Shown here one piece after another: positions 33,601-41,183 of a stretch of DNA of 64,000 nucleotides. Numbering within the stretch: the stretch's first letter is position 1; every line of letters begins with the position of its first letter. The position numbers were made by a program, and so were the translations under genes. The notes below the pieces were generated by a model. It searched no databases, was not told where the DNA came from, and saw nothing but the letters and a program-made list of their open reading frames with translations. The stretch is from DASXUC01 sp036505015 (GTDB lineage Bacteria > Sysuimicrobiota > Sysuimicrobiia > Sysuimicrobiales > Kaftiobacteriaceae): assembly GCA_036505015.1 (NCBI GenBank), contig DASXUC010000071.1, positions 1 through 64,000 of the forward strand, read 5' to 3'.

Positions 33601-34201
33601 AGACGATCCCGACGCAACCGGGGTCTATGCGGCGGCGGCCCTGACCCGTCTGATGACCGGCGATCGAGAGGGAGCGCGGGAGGCGCTGGCGCGCGCGGAA
33701 GCGGGGCTGATGCAGTTCGCCCGGGCGGACTGGGTGATGCTGGGCGGGGCATGGATGGCCATGACGTGGTACCTGCTGGGCGAAACCGACCTGGCCGCTG
33801 CGCTGGCGCGCCGCGTGATCGAACTGGTTCCCGCCGGATGGATGCGCGAGTCGACGGCAGTTTCCCAGATCGTGCTGGCGCGTACGGCGCTCGCCGAAGA
33901 GGACGAGAGCACGGCGGAACGTCATCTCGACGAGGCCGAGCGCACGCTCGGCGGTGTCCCCTATCTCCCGGCGCTGATTGAGCTGCACCTGGCGCGGCAC
34001 GAACTGCGCATTGCCCAGGGCCGCCACGGCGAGGCCGCGGATGAACTCATCCGCGCCGAAGAGACCCGGGAGCAGATCGCGGCGCAGCTCGAAAGTGCGG
34101 CCCTCAAGGAGACATTTCACATGTCATGGACCGCCCGCCGAGTACAGGCCGCCCGCGACGCGTTCGACCGCCTGCCCCGCCCTACGCCTCGAACCGCGTA
34201 A
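30680..34201 (+). CDS. Zinc ribbon-cyclase-ATPase-TPR regulator
   Basis: 1173 aa. Order: zinc ribbon (Cys3, Cys6, Cys17, Cys20); class III nucleotide cyclase domain (about 36-215) with metal Asp45 (FADLAGFT) and Asp89 (VGDAALAIFG) and catalytic SDAINVAARL at 161-170 (Asn165, Arg169); ATPase of the AAA/STAND type with Walker A GTPGVGKS at 264-271 and LLVLEDVHWADEALL; then TPR-like helices from about 680 to the end. The cyclase key residues are present, so cAMP synthesis may be real. Such proteins couple nucleotide signalling to ligand or partner binding; the signal is unknown. Its 3' end overlaps the convergent DinB gene by 20 nt. Confidence 0.88.
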   Translation: MRCPNCGRDNPEDAKFCAYCGAALTSPAVPTASEERRIVTVLFADLAGFTTLAEAMDAEDLRTIVARFYNLVSAEVTRFGGTVEKYVGDAALAIFGLPDLHEDDAERAVRAALSAQEALTRLNALLAGEGGPQLSMRIGINTGEVVADPKGGALGEFHLASDAINVAARLQQHGQAGSILIGPRTEALVRGIVDTAAVGPVALKGKSQPLEAWQVTGLRMERAVRGIPGRQAPLIGRGDEMDLLLRLYDRVAKERRSHLITVLGTPGVGKSRLQQEFVGLLRALPESPAIRKGRCMPYGDGSAFAAVGEIVRQDAHIMDGDPAGVAREKLRAGVAQVLADDAERVAASLGFLVGIVYPESAIASYDPKSAREEAFLSWRRYLTARAAAQPLLLVLEDVHWADEALLDLVDYTVARLHDAPVLLLCLARPELLERRPQWGGGGRNGATINLEPLTEAESRALIAALLDVDDLPEAVRGDIVQKAEGNPFFVEEIVRLLMEQQAIVEDAGRWRAATHIAGVPLPDTVQGVIAARLDRLPEEEKRTLQQAAVIGRIFWAGTLAALAASGGGPGDADGLRKVVDGLEDRDLIRERPTSTLAGDREYIFKHTLTREVSYASVPRAVRAPAHARVAEWIESMWAGRLDEVVDLLAYHWTAAGNATKAVEYQLRAGDRARALFSNARAVDAYGAALDLAPGVLTDGQVADVRRRRGEALERLGRYDQAEGDFTAALRTLLGTGDRRAEAQLRFEITRLDHRRRTKPFEEIIRAYEDARRIAVEAGDRLTDARCLTEIATAYWDTNNLSEAGRLGLQALEIFRGLGDHAGMAAVMNLLAMTRWMGFDLEGGLVGAEEAAAEARAAGDRGREATALSYRGMFQLYAGNLGDGAALLDEAERIASEIGDRRRLMWVHSFRTFLYLALGQYQKFLESMRAGNQIGSEIGYRNPSVDVLEALGLAMVGKDREARELIERPFQFLGEDDPDATGVYAAAALTRLMTGDREGAREALARAEAGLMQFARADWVMLGGAWMAMTWYLLGETDLAAALARRVIELVPAGWMRESTAVSQIVLARTALAEEDESTAERHLDEAERTLGGVPYLPALIELHLARHELRIAQGRHGEAADELIRAEETREQIAAQLESAALKETFHMSWTARRVQAARDAFDRLPRPTPRTA

Positions 34202-34757
34202 GGCCCTGCGCTCTGCGCAGCGCCGCAATGTACCCCAGGGCCCAATCGTCGTGCCCGTAGTAGAAGATGACATACCAGATGACCACCTGGTCCCCAGGCC
34301 AGCCCCCGCCGGTTTGCACCATCGTCACCGCGTCGGTGTCGTCGATCGCATTGACCACCCGCTCCGACGCCGCACACGCGCGACGCGCATAGTCCAGCAG
34401 CACCGACTTCCCCGGCAGACGGACGGCGGCGGCGGCCTCGTCGTCCATCCCCGACCCGCTTTGATTACGTCCCAAGAGGGTGGGCTCGAGGTTCCAGGCG
34501 GCGGCGAGACCTTCCGCCGTCCAGATCTGCTCGAGGGCGCCGACCCGCTCGCGCAGCGCGGGCGTCAGCGTCGACAGCCGGACGGCCAGCCCATCGTTCG
34601 CACGGGCGGCGTGCCAGAGCTCGAACCCGATGGAGTGCGAGGTCGGGGTCGGCCGCCAGAGGAGTTGCTCGTCGGTCAGATCCTCCACCGATTTCAACAG
34701 CCGGCGGTGGTTGAGCGCAAAGTTCCCCTTCACGACGTCGAGCACGGTGGCATCCAT
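34182..34757 (-). CDS. DinB-family protein
   Basis: 191 aa four-helix-bundle protein. N-terminal helix DVVKGNFALNHRRLLKSVED, then WHAARANDGLAVRLS with a His at the expected first metal position, and FYYGHDDWALGYIAAL with another. Metal-dependent thiol transferase-type activity is inferred from the family. ATG 34757 follows AGGTGAGG. Second DinB protein in the window (the other is at 18.4 kb); the two are not close relatives by eye. Confidence 0.82.
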   Translation of the reverse strand: MDATVLDVVKGNFALNHRRLLKSVEDLTDEQLLWRPTPTSHSIGFELWHAARANDGLAVRLSTLTPALRERVGALEQIWTAEGLAAAWNLEPTLLGRNQSGSGMDDEAAAAVRLPGKSVLLDYARRACAASERVVNAIDDTDAVTMVQTGGGWPGDQVVIWYVIFYYGHDDWALGYIAALRRAQGLTRFEA

Positions 34758-34875
34758 CCGCCTCACCTCACCTGGTGCAGATTCGCGGTCTCCTGCGGCG
34801 TGCTTTCGCGCCGCGGGCGCCGCGTCCTTGTGGGCGACACAGGAAGCCCGTCGCGGCGCACAGTAATCCAGCACC

Positions 34876-35796
34876 GTGCAGAAGATCTACGACTTCATCA
34901 AGACCTACGTCGGCCTGTTCGCCGCGCTGGGTTTCTCGTTCGTCCAGCTGCTGAACCTGCGCCCCACCGAGCAGTCGTTGCCCGCGTTTGTCTTCTTCAC
35001 GGCCTGCGCCATCGCGATCATCGTCTACGCGGTCGCCGTGCTGCGGGACACGCGCCTGGTACGGCGCGGGGCTGCACTGGTCCGTGAACCGGTCCATGAC
35101 CGCCGCAGCCGGCGGCTGGCGGTCGTGTACCTTGCGGCGATGCCGGTGCTGTATGCCGTACTGACGGTCACGTTCCACATTCCCAACTCGTGGCCGGTGG
35201 AGATCCGCGTGGGCGCCGAACCACGGGAGCGGAATCCTTGGATCATGCAACTACCGGGAGATTCGCTGCTGGGGCTGGACGAAGAGGTGGGCCCGCTGTT
35301 TGTGCCCGGAGGCGATCTCGTGCCCGAACGCGGCAGCATCCGCTATGTGGTGATCTACAATCGCAGCACCGTGCCGTCCCCGCCGTTGGAGGTGCAGTTG
35401 GACCTGCAGACGCCCAAGGCGTGGTTGGTGCCCCCGGCCAGGATTTTCGCGGTGGCCATCGCGTCTCCGGCGCGGCAAGGATGGCTGCCCTGGGACCGCC
35501 CGCTGCCTGCGGCGCACTGGCTGCCGTACAATCACGGCTGCGCCGCCCGGCTCCTGGATACCGGCTGGTGCTTCTACCACCCTCCGGATGACCGGCGGGG
35601 CTGGTTGCAGCCGGCGATCAGGTTCCCCACGATTCCGGCGCGCGGCAGCGTCGAGGTCTTCCTCGAAGTCGCCGTGCCCCAGGGCGCGCCGGTTGACGCC
35701 GTTCCTGCTATCCTTACCCTGAGGCAGACCGGTGAGGGACGCTTCGTTGTCGGAATGCGCACCGAAATCGATCTCAATGCTGGTGCAAAGAGGTAG
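34876..35796 (+). CDS. Membrane protein with extracytoplasmic domain
   Basis: 306 aa. Two or three hydrophobic segments in the first 110 residues (YVGLFAALGFSFVQLLNL, FVFFTACAIAIIVYAVAV, AVVYLAAMPVLYAVLTV) are followed by a beta-rich outside domain with RYVVIYNRSTVPSPPLEVQL and a NEW1/NEAT-like immunoglobulin feel. No known family is assigned. GTG start at 34876. The next gene begins 4 nt after its stop, so the pair is an operon, with this protein perhaps anchoring or serving the periplasmic binding-like protein. Confidence 0.6.
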   Translation: MQKIYDFIKTYVGLFAALGFSFVQLLNLRPTEQSLPAFVFFTACAIAIIVYAVAVLRDTRLVRRGAALVREPVHDRRSRRLAVVYLAAMPVLYAVLTVTFHIPNSWPVEIRVGAEPRERNPWIMQLPGDSLLGLDEEVGPLFVPGGDLVPERGSIRYVVIYNRSTVPSPPLEVQLDLQTPKAWLVPPARIFAVAIASPARQGWLPWDRPLPAAHWLPYNHGCAARLLDTGWCFYHPPDDRRGWLQPAIRFPTIPARGSVEVFLEVAVPQGAPVDAVPAILTLRQTGEGRFVVGMRTEIDLNAGAKR

Positions 35797-35800
35797 CACG

Positions 35801-36913
35801 ATGAAACGTGTCGCGGTGATGGTCGCAGTACTGCTTGCCGTCGCGGCGGCGTCTCCACTCCTCGGGCAGGCCCAGCAGCCGGCGGACTGCCGTCCCGCGG
35901 GCACGGCGCCGGGCGGCTTTCAGGCCGTCACGATCGGACACTTCTCCGAAGGAGCGGACGACGTCGCCGATTTCTGCCGTTATCTAGTCCGCCAGCGCAT
36001 CTGGCCGTCGTTCCAAAGCCTGGGCAGCGTCAAAGATCCGCAGGCGCCACGCCGGGCACACGACGCCCTGGAAGCGGGCACGATCGACGTCTTGTGGGTG
36101 AACTCCTTCGCCGCGGGCGCCCTGCTCGAAGCCAACCGGTCGCTGCGGCTAAAGGTGGTGGCCTTCACCGACTTCCTCGTCCTGCACATCGGCACCCGGC
36201 AGCCCGGCGTCCAAATGGTGACCGACGCCGCGTTCGCACCGGCGGAGGTCGCCGTACGCGCGGGACGGTCGATGTTTTTTGCCGACGTGCTGTTCGGTAT
36301 CCTGCGCCGCCGGCCGCGATGTCTGGAAGCGACGGTCGGCTGCACCGTGCTGGCCGGAGAGGGGCTCGCCGGGCAACTGGAGCAGTTCCTCAGCGGCGGT
36401 CCGGCGCGGGCGGTGGTGTTGGCGTCGTGGGCCTTGCCGCCAAAGGGACCCGATGTCGTGGTGCGGTCCCTGTACGCCGGGGAGTTTCATCTCGTGGGCG
36501 TCCCGCCGACGACGGTGGTCTCGATGCAGTCGGTGAGCGGTACGCTCGCGTTCCTGCAGATCCCGCGGGGCGCGTACGGGCCGAGCCAGAGCACGGAGAT
36601 TCCCGCGGCGGCGGTGACGCAGATGGTCGTGAGCAGCACGCCGCCGGAGGTCCAGGCACGGGTGCGCGAAATCGCGCACCGCCTCAACGACGCGCTGTTT
36701 GAATTGGAGCCGCGCATCAACATCGGGTCCGACATGCCCGCGATCGTGGCGATGACGCTCCAGTTCGCCTCGGGGGTGGACGGGAGGCTGACCTTCCACG
36801 ACGAACTGGCCCGGCAACTCGACTCACACGGCCTGCTGCACCACGCGCCGGAGGAACATCACGAGCAGGACCCGGACAAAGGCGGGGGCTATCGATTCAG
36901 GATTGCACGGTGA
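35801..36913 (+). CDS. Periplasmic solute-binding-like protein
   Basis: 370 aa with a signal peptide (VAVMVAVLLAVAAASPLLGQAQ). The fold pattern resembles a two-lobed TRAP/TAXI or PhnD-like binding protein: alternating strands such as DVLWVNSFAAGALLEANRSL, KVVAFTDFLVLHIGTRQPG and VVVRSLYAGEFHLVGVPP. No ABC or TRAP permease gene lies nearby. The C-terminus is His/Glu-rich (HHAPEEHHEQD), possibly metal-binding. Its end overlaps the convergent molybdoenzyme gene by 17 nt. Ligand unknown. Confidence 0.55.
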   Translation: MKRVAVMVAVLLAVAAASPLLGQAQQPADCRPAGTAPGGFQAVTIGHFSEGADDVADFCRYLVRQRIWPSFQSLGSVKDPQAPRRAHDALEAGTIDVLWVNSFAAGALLEANRSLRLKVVAFTDFLVLHIGTRQPGVQMVTDAAFAPAEVAVRAGRSMFFADVLFGILRRRPRCLEATVGCTVLAGEGLAGQLEQFLSGGPARAVVLASWALPPKGPDVVVRSLYAGEFHLVGVPPTTVVSMQSVSGTLAFLQIPRGAYGPSQSTEIPAAAVTQMVVSSTPPEVQARVREIAHRLNDALFELEPRINIGSDMPAIVAMTLQFASGVDGRLTFHDELARQLDSHGLLHHAPEEHHEQDPDKGGGYRFRIAR

Positions 36914-38030
36914 TCCGGACGCGGTGCCGCGCGTTGTTCAGATAGCCTTTGAAGTTCCACGCCTCAGCCATGTCGTCGGGCTGCGTTGCACCGCGCGCAT
37001 CCCGGGCCCGCACCGTGAGCTCATAGGCGCCGGGGGCCAGGTCAAGCGCCGCGTCCCATAGGCACCACGCCCACGGTGAGGACCGCGGCTGCAGGCTGGC
37101 CGGCTGCCAGCGCCGCCCGCCGTCCGCCGAGACCTCGACGGTAACGATCGGCGCCGCTCCGCTGAGCGCATACCCCCGCACGACGCAGCGTCCTGCAGGC
37201 ACTACCGCGTGGTCGGCGGGATCTGCGATGGCCGCATTCACGGGGATCTCTCCCAGCATCTTACCGGACGCCCAGTCCACCGTCGCCGCCGTCACGGCCG
37301 GTGGAAACATCTTGTACGCCTTGGTCTGGAAGTAGTTCTCAGACGGCCGGTCCGATACGACGATCTCGTCCACCCACTTCACGCTGCGCGCGCCGATGTA
37401 TCCCGGGACGACCACCCGCAGCGGCGCGCCGTGCTCGAGTCGCAGTGGTTCGCCGTTCATGTCAAATGCGAGCAGGACCTCGGGTGCAGTCGCCTTGGCG
37501 AGGGGAATGGAGCCGCCGAACCCAAACCGGCGGCCATCCTTGGTGACCTCGTCCCCCCCGTTGAACGCCGCGTGCAGCGCCCCGGGTACCACTCCGGCGG
37601 CGGCGAGGACGGCGGCGAGCGGCACCCCGGTCCATTCGGCGTTGCCGACCGCTTCCGCGTCCCAGGGCAGTTCGCCGGGGACCGGCCGCAGCGCCATGAG
37701 TTCACTGCGGCGGTTTCCGGCGCATTCCAGCACGGCTTCCACGGTCACCGTGGGGAATTGCCGCCGCAGGTCCGGCAGCGAGAGCGTCAGCGGACGCTGC
37801 ACCATCCCCGTGACCGAGAGCCGGTGGGCGGCCGCATCGATGCGAGGGATGGATCCGTGATTCCGGACGAAGAAGTGATCGACCGGCGTGAGGGCCCCGG
37901 CGACCAGACGCTGGGCGGGAGCGCCGCCGTTGAGGGGATTCGCTTCCTTGACCACAAACGCCTGATGCTTGCCGAAGACGCCCACTCCTCGTAGTTCAAC
38001 GGGGGTGTCGCCATCGCCCTGCCGAGGCAT
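36897..38030 (-). CDS. Sulfite-oxidase-like molybdoenzyme
   Basis: 377 aa. The molybdopterin domain (about 30-235) has the Mo-ligating cysteine at Cys103 in ECAGNRRSE, plus GGSIPLAKA and PGYIGARSVKWVDEI, and is followed by a C-terminal Mo-co dimerisation domain (about 245-377) as in eukaryotic and SorA-type sulfite oxidases. No signal peptide or twin-arginine motif is seen at the N-terminus, which is unusual because bacterial relatives are exported. Electron acceptor and substrate are not known; no cytochrome gene is adjacent. It is divergent from the esterase gene. Confidence 0.88.
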   Translation of the reverse strand: MPRQGDGDTPVELRGVGVFGKHQAFVVKEANPLNGGAPAQRLVAGALTPVDHFFVRNHGSIPRIDAAAHRLSVTGMVQRPLTLSLPDLRRQFPTVTVEAVLECAGNRRSELMALRPVPGELPWDAEAVGNAEWTGVPLAAVLAAAGVVPGALHAAFNGGDEVTKDGRRFGFGGSIPLAKATAPEVLLAFDMNGEPLRLEHGAPLRVVVPGYIGARSVKWVDEIVVSDRPSENYFQTKAYKMFPPAVTAATVDWASGKMLGEIPVNAAIADPADHAVVPAGRCVVRGYALSGAAPIVTVEVSADGGRRWQPASLQPRSSPWAWCLWDAALDLAPGAYELTVRARDARGATQPDDMAEAWNFKGYLNNARHRVRITVQS

Positions 38031-38061
38031 TCCATGCGCCGGAAGCGAATGGACAGGAGCG

Positions 38062-38757
38062 ATGGACTCATTGACTCACCGCACGCAGAAGCCCGCCCAG
38101 CCCTCACCCGGCAAGCCGCCGCTGCTGCTGCTCCTGCACGGCGTCGGCAGCCATGAGGGTGATCTGATGGGGCTGGCCCCGTATGTCGATGGCCGGTTCT
38201 TTGCCGTCAGCGCCCGCGGGCCGCTGACGGTGGGACCGGGCGCCTACGCCTGGTTCCATGTCGCGTTTGAAGCCGGATCGCCGGTGATCGTCCCCGAAGA
38301 AGCCGAGGAGAGCCGGCACGCGCTGATCCGGTTCATCGATGAGGTGATCACCCGCTACGACCTGGACCCGGAGCGCGTCTACCTGATGGGGTTCAGCCAG
38401 GGCGCGATCATGGGGCTGAGTCTTGCCCTCACCGTGCCCGACAGACTGGCCGGGGTGGTGGCGATGAGCGGCCGCATCCTGCCCCAGATCCTGCCCCAGG
38501 CCGTCTCCCCCGAGCGCATGAAGGGGCTGCCGATCTTTGTGGTGCACGGCGAGTTTGATCCCCTGCTTCCCGTGGACGAGTACGGCCGCCGCACCCGCGA
38601 CATCCTCGCGCGCCTGCCCGTCGCGTTGACCTATCGGGAGTACGCGATGGCCCACCAGGTCTCCGATGAGAGTCTGCGCGATGTGGTGCGATGGCTGGCC
38701 GAGCGCCTGGAGCGTCCGCGCCGCGATGAACCGACAGGGTCGGAGGTACGCCGATGA
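38062..38757 (+). CDS. Phospholipase/carboxylesterase family hydrolase
   Basis: 231 aa, alpha/beta hydrolase of the YpfH/carboxylesterase group. LLLLLHGVGSHEGDL gives the oxyanion loop, GFSQG at 110-114 holds Ser112, Asp lies in HGEFDPLLP and His in AMAHQVSDE. It likely cleaves short-chain esters in the cytoplasm. ATG 38062 is preceded by AGGAG. Its stop overlaps the start of the glyoxalase-like gene (ATGA, 38754-38757), so the two are translationally coupled. Confidence 0.87.
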   Translation: MDSLTHRTQKPAQPSPGKPPLLLLLHGVGSHEGDLMGLAPYVDGRFFAVSARGPLTVGPGAYAWFHVAFEAGSPVIVPEEAEESRHALIRFIDEVITRYDLDPERVYLMGFSQGAIMGLSLALTVPDRLAGVVAMSGRILPQILPQAVSPERMKGLPIFVVHGEFDPLLPVDEYGRRTRDILARLPVALTYREYAMAHQVSDESLRDVVRWLAERLERPRRDEPTGSEVRR

Positions 38758-39560
38758 TCACGGGCATCGACCACATCATCATCCTTGTCGACGACCTGAG
38801 CACCGCCATGCGGCAGTACGAATCTGTGGGCTTCGTCGTGACCCGGGGCGGCGTGCATCCCGGCGCAGGCACAGAGAATGCGTTGATTCCACTCGCCGAC
38901 GGCTCGTATCTGGAGCTGCTGGCCGTCGCGGACCCGGTTCTGGCGATCCATCATCCGAAGTGGTCGCATCCCGACGGCACCCGCCGGAAGGGCGGCGAGT
39001 ACGGAGGATTCGCCCTCAGCACCGACGACATCGACGCGGACGTCCAGCGGATCGCCGGCGGGGGATTGACCATGACGCCTCCGGCAGACGGCTCGCGGGA
39101 ACGTCCCGATGGCACGATGGTGCGGTGGCGCGTCTCCTCCCCGCCCCAGAGGGAGCTGCCGTTTCTGATTCAAGATGTCACGCCCAGGGACGTGCGCATT
39201 GCGGCTCCACCGCGAGGCTTGGGTCTGCACGCGGCGATCAGCGAGGTCCGCATCGCCGCGGCGGATCTGCCGGTGGCGGTGCGCGCCTACAGTCAATTGC
39301 TCGACACCCCCGCCTTGGGCGCCGCGCCGGCCGCAGGCGAGGTACATTTCCTCACGCCGCGGGGGGAGATTACCGTGCTGGAACACGCGGCGGGAAATCG
39401 CATCGCCGGCATCCTGGAAATCACCCTGGGAGTCGCCGATTGGAGGTCTGCGACCCGCGAGCTCCTCCCGGTCCTGGAGCACAGGCCCGGAGGCTGGCAG
39501 GTCCCGCACCACGTCCTGGGCGGGACGCGCATCCTGCTGCGGCCTAAAGTGGGCCCCTAA
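38754..39560 (+). CDS. Glyoxalase-like (VOC) domain protein
   Basis: 268 aa with two VOC-type beta-alpha-beta-beta-beta modules. The N-terminal one starts GIDHIIILVDDLSTAMRQYESVGFVVTRGG and the second ISEVRIAAADLPVAVRAYSQLL. His near residue 7 and Glu in SYLELLAV could bind metal, as in PF13468-type glyoxalase-like proteins. Function unknown; the coupled esterase suggests a shared small ester or hydroxyacid pathway. A GC-rich hairpin follows its stop. Confidence 0.8.
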   Translation: MITGIDHIIILVDDLSTAMRQYESVGFVVTRGGVHPGAGTENALIPLADGSYLELLAVADPVLAIHHPKWSHPDGTRRKGGEYGGFALSTDDIDADVQRIAGGGLTMTPPADGSRERPDGTMVRWRVSSPPQRELPFLIQDVTPRDVRIAAPPRGLGLHAAISEVRIAAADLPVAVRAYSQLLDTPALGAAPAAGEVHFLTPRGEITVLEHAAGNRIAGILEITLGVADWRSATRELLPVLEHRPGGWQVPHHVLGGTRILLRPKVGP

Positions 39561-39567
39561 ATGACAA

Positions 39568-39589
39568 ACCGGCCCCCCGGGAGGCCGGT
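39568..39589. terminator. Terminator hairpin
   Basis: ACCGGCC (39568-39574) and GGCCGGT (39583-39589) around an 8-nt C/G loop, 8 nt after the glyoxalase-like stop, between convergent genes. Confidence 0.65.
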
Positions 39590-39615
39590 CGCCAACATCC
39601 GCTGATAGGATTCGG

Positions 39616-39876
39616 TCAGACCGCGCGCTGCCTCGTCACCAATCCGAGCACCCAAAGAAAGACGATCGCCCCAACGATGGCGACCACGATGGAATACAGG
39701 TTCACGCCGGAGACGCCGGCGCCGCCGAAGAGTCCGAACACCCAGCCTCCGACGATGGCCCCGACAACCCCGACCACCAGGGTGACGAGAAACCCCCCGC
39801 CCTGCCGGCCCGGCATCAGCAGCTTTGCGAGATATCCAGCAATGAGTCCTATCACGATCCAGGCGATCCAGCTCAT
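39616..39876 (-). CDS. GlsB/YeaQ/YmgE-type small membrane protein
   Basis: 86 aa, three hydrophobic segments with glycine-rich turns: WIAWIVIGLIAGYLAKLLMP, GGGFLVTLVVGVVGAIVGGW and YSIVVAIVGAIVFLWVLGLV. This is the transglycosylase-associated/GlsB stress protein family, usually induced by general stress. ATG start. The 329 nt between this gene and the VWA gene at 40.2 kb hold only tRNA-Arg(TCT), a weak hairpin near 39990-40012 and nothing else recognised. Confidence 0.87.
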   Translation of the reverse strand: MSWIAWIVIGLIAGYLAKLLMPGRQGGGFLVTLVVGVVGAIVGGWVFGLFGGAGVSGVNLYSIVVAIVGAIVFLWVLGLVTRQRAV

Positions 39877-40019
39877 CTCAACCCTCCGCGTAGGACGAAT
39901 CCCGAGTGATCCGGACGATTCCCGGTGTCAACGTTAGAAGTTCGCGCCGCAAGGCGGGGCACCTCCGAAACCAGTGGAGAGAAATACTAGGGCTTCCTTA
40001 CGGGAGCCTCCCTTACACA

Positions 40020-40095
40020 TGGCGGGCCCGGAGGGATTCGAACCCCCAGCGCCGGGGTTAGAAGCCCCGTGCTCTGTCCGTTGAGCTACGGGCCC
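40020..40095 (-). tRNA. tRNA-Arg (anticodon TCT)
   Basis: Acceptor GGGCCCG pairs with CGGGCCC; anticodon stem CGGGG/CCCCG with loop CTTCTAA gives TCT (reads AGA/AGG). T arm GGTTCGAATCC; CCA encoded. A TATACT -10 box lies 15 nt upstream on the minus strand (complement of 40110-40115). Confidence 0.96.
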
Positions 40096-40205
40096 GCGGC
40101 CCGGACATTAGTATACCGCGATGGGAACGCAACCTTAAGGAGCTAGGTATAGTGGGTCAGTCTGAAGCGCTGTTCGCTTTCTGCAAGGCTGGTGGAGGGC
40201 CGCTA

Positions 40206-41183
40206 CTAGGTGAGGCGGTTGACCCAGAACAGGGAGAGCCCAACGGCGGCGAGCGCGAAGAGCGCCGCGGCGCCGGCCGCGACGCCGGTCACTTCCGTCG
40301 GCTTGTATTCCCACCCAATCATCCGGCTCAACTGCCGGTAGACGCCGCGCAGCTGGCCGACCGACCGCGCGAGGAAGTAGTTTCCGCCGGTCACCTCGGC
40401 CATCTCCCGCAGTGTGTCTTCATCCAGACGCACCCAGATGCTGCGTCCGCCGAGATTGAGAAACGTCCCTTCCGGCGTGCCGACGCCGATCGTGTACACT
40501 TTGACCTCTTGCTGCCTGGCCGTCCGCGCGGCATCGACGGGCAGGACGCCGCGGTTACTCTGCCCGTCGGATAGCAGCACGACGGTCCCCGGCGCCACCG
40601 GCGGCTTCGGCGCCTGCGCCGGCATGCCTGAACCCGCCGGACGCTCGCGGCCGGGCAGCGCCCAGACCGCTTCCAGCAGCCCGTCGCCGATGGCCGTTGC
40701 GAACTCCGTGGTCAGCAGGTCAATCGCTTCGAGGACGCGGCCGTGGTCGACGGTGGGCGGGACCAGCAGGGTGGCATAGCTGCTGAAGGTCACCAAGCCG
40801 ACCTTGAGGCCGTGCGGCAACCCTTCCACGAATTCCCGTGCCGCGGCCTTCGCCGCCTCGATGCGCATCGGCGGCAGGTCGTCGGCGAGCATACTGCGGC
40901 TCACGTCGATCGACAGTACGACCGTGTTCTGCGTGGCCGGAATCGGAAACGGCGCGATCGGCCGAGCCATCGCGATGATCGTGGCGGCAAGCGACAGTAC
41001 AAAGAGGACCGCGGGAACGTGGCGGCGCCACCGCCGGCCCTGCTGCGCGGCCGCTCTCAGGACGGAAACGCCGGTGTAGCGAACGGCCTCCCGCGGCGGC
41101 TGGCGCAGCGCCCGCACATACAGCCAGGCAAGAAGCGGAAGGAGCAGCAGCCCCAGGAGCAAGGAGGGCCATTGAAAGGTCAC
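40206..41183 (-). CDS. VWA-domain membrane protein (BatB-like)
   Basis: 325 aa. N-terminal hydrophobic segments (WPSLLLGLLLLPLLAWLYV and ALFVLSLAATIIAMA type), VWA domain with MIDAS DVSRSM and VVLLSDGQSNRG, and a C-terminal membrane segment. GTG start overlapping the stop of the preceding VWA gene (GTGA). Last of the run moxR-DUF58-VWA-VWA. These proteins probably act as periplasm-facing platforms whose metal-dependent binding is tuned by the MoxR ATPase; the client is unknown. Confidence 0.88.
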   Translation of the reverse strand: MTFQWPSLLLGLLLLPLLAWLYVRALRQPPREAVRYTGVSVLRAAAQQGRRWRRHVPAVLFVLSLAATIIAMARPIAPFPIPATQNTVVLSIDVSRSMLADDLPPMRIEAAKAAAREFVEGLPHGLKVGLVTFSSYATLLVPPTVDHGRVLEAIDLLTTEFATAIGDGLLEAVWALPGRERPAGSGMPAQAPKPPVAPGTVVLLSDGQSNRGVLPVDAARTARQQEVKVYTIGVGTPEGTFLNLGGRSIWVRLDEDTLREMAEVTGGNYFLARSVGQLRGVYRQLSRMIGWEYKPTEVTGVAAGAAALFALAAVGLSLFWVNRLT

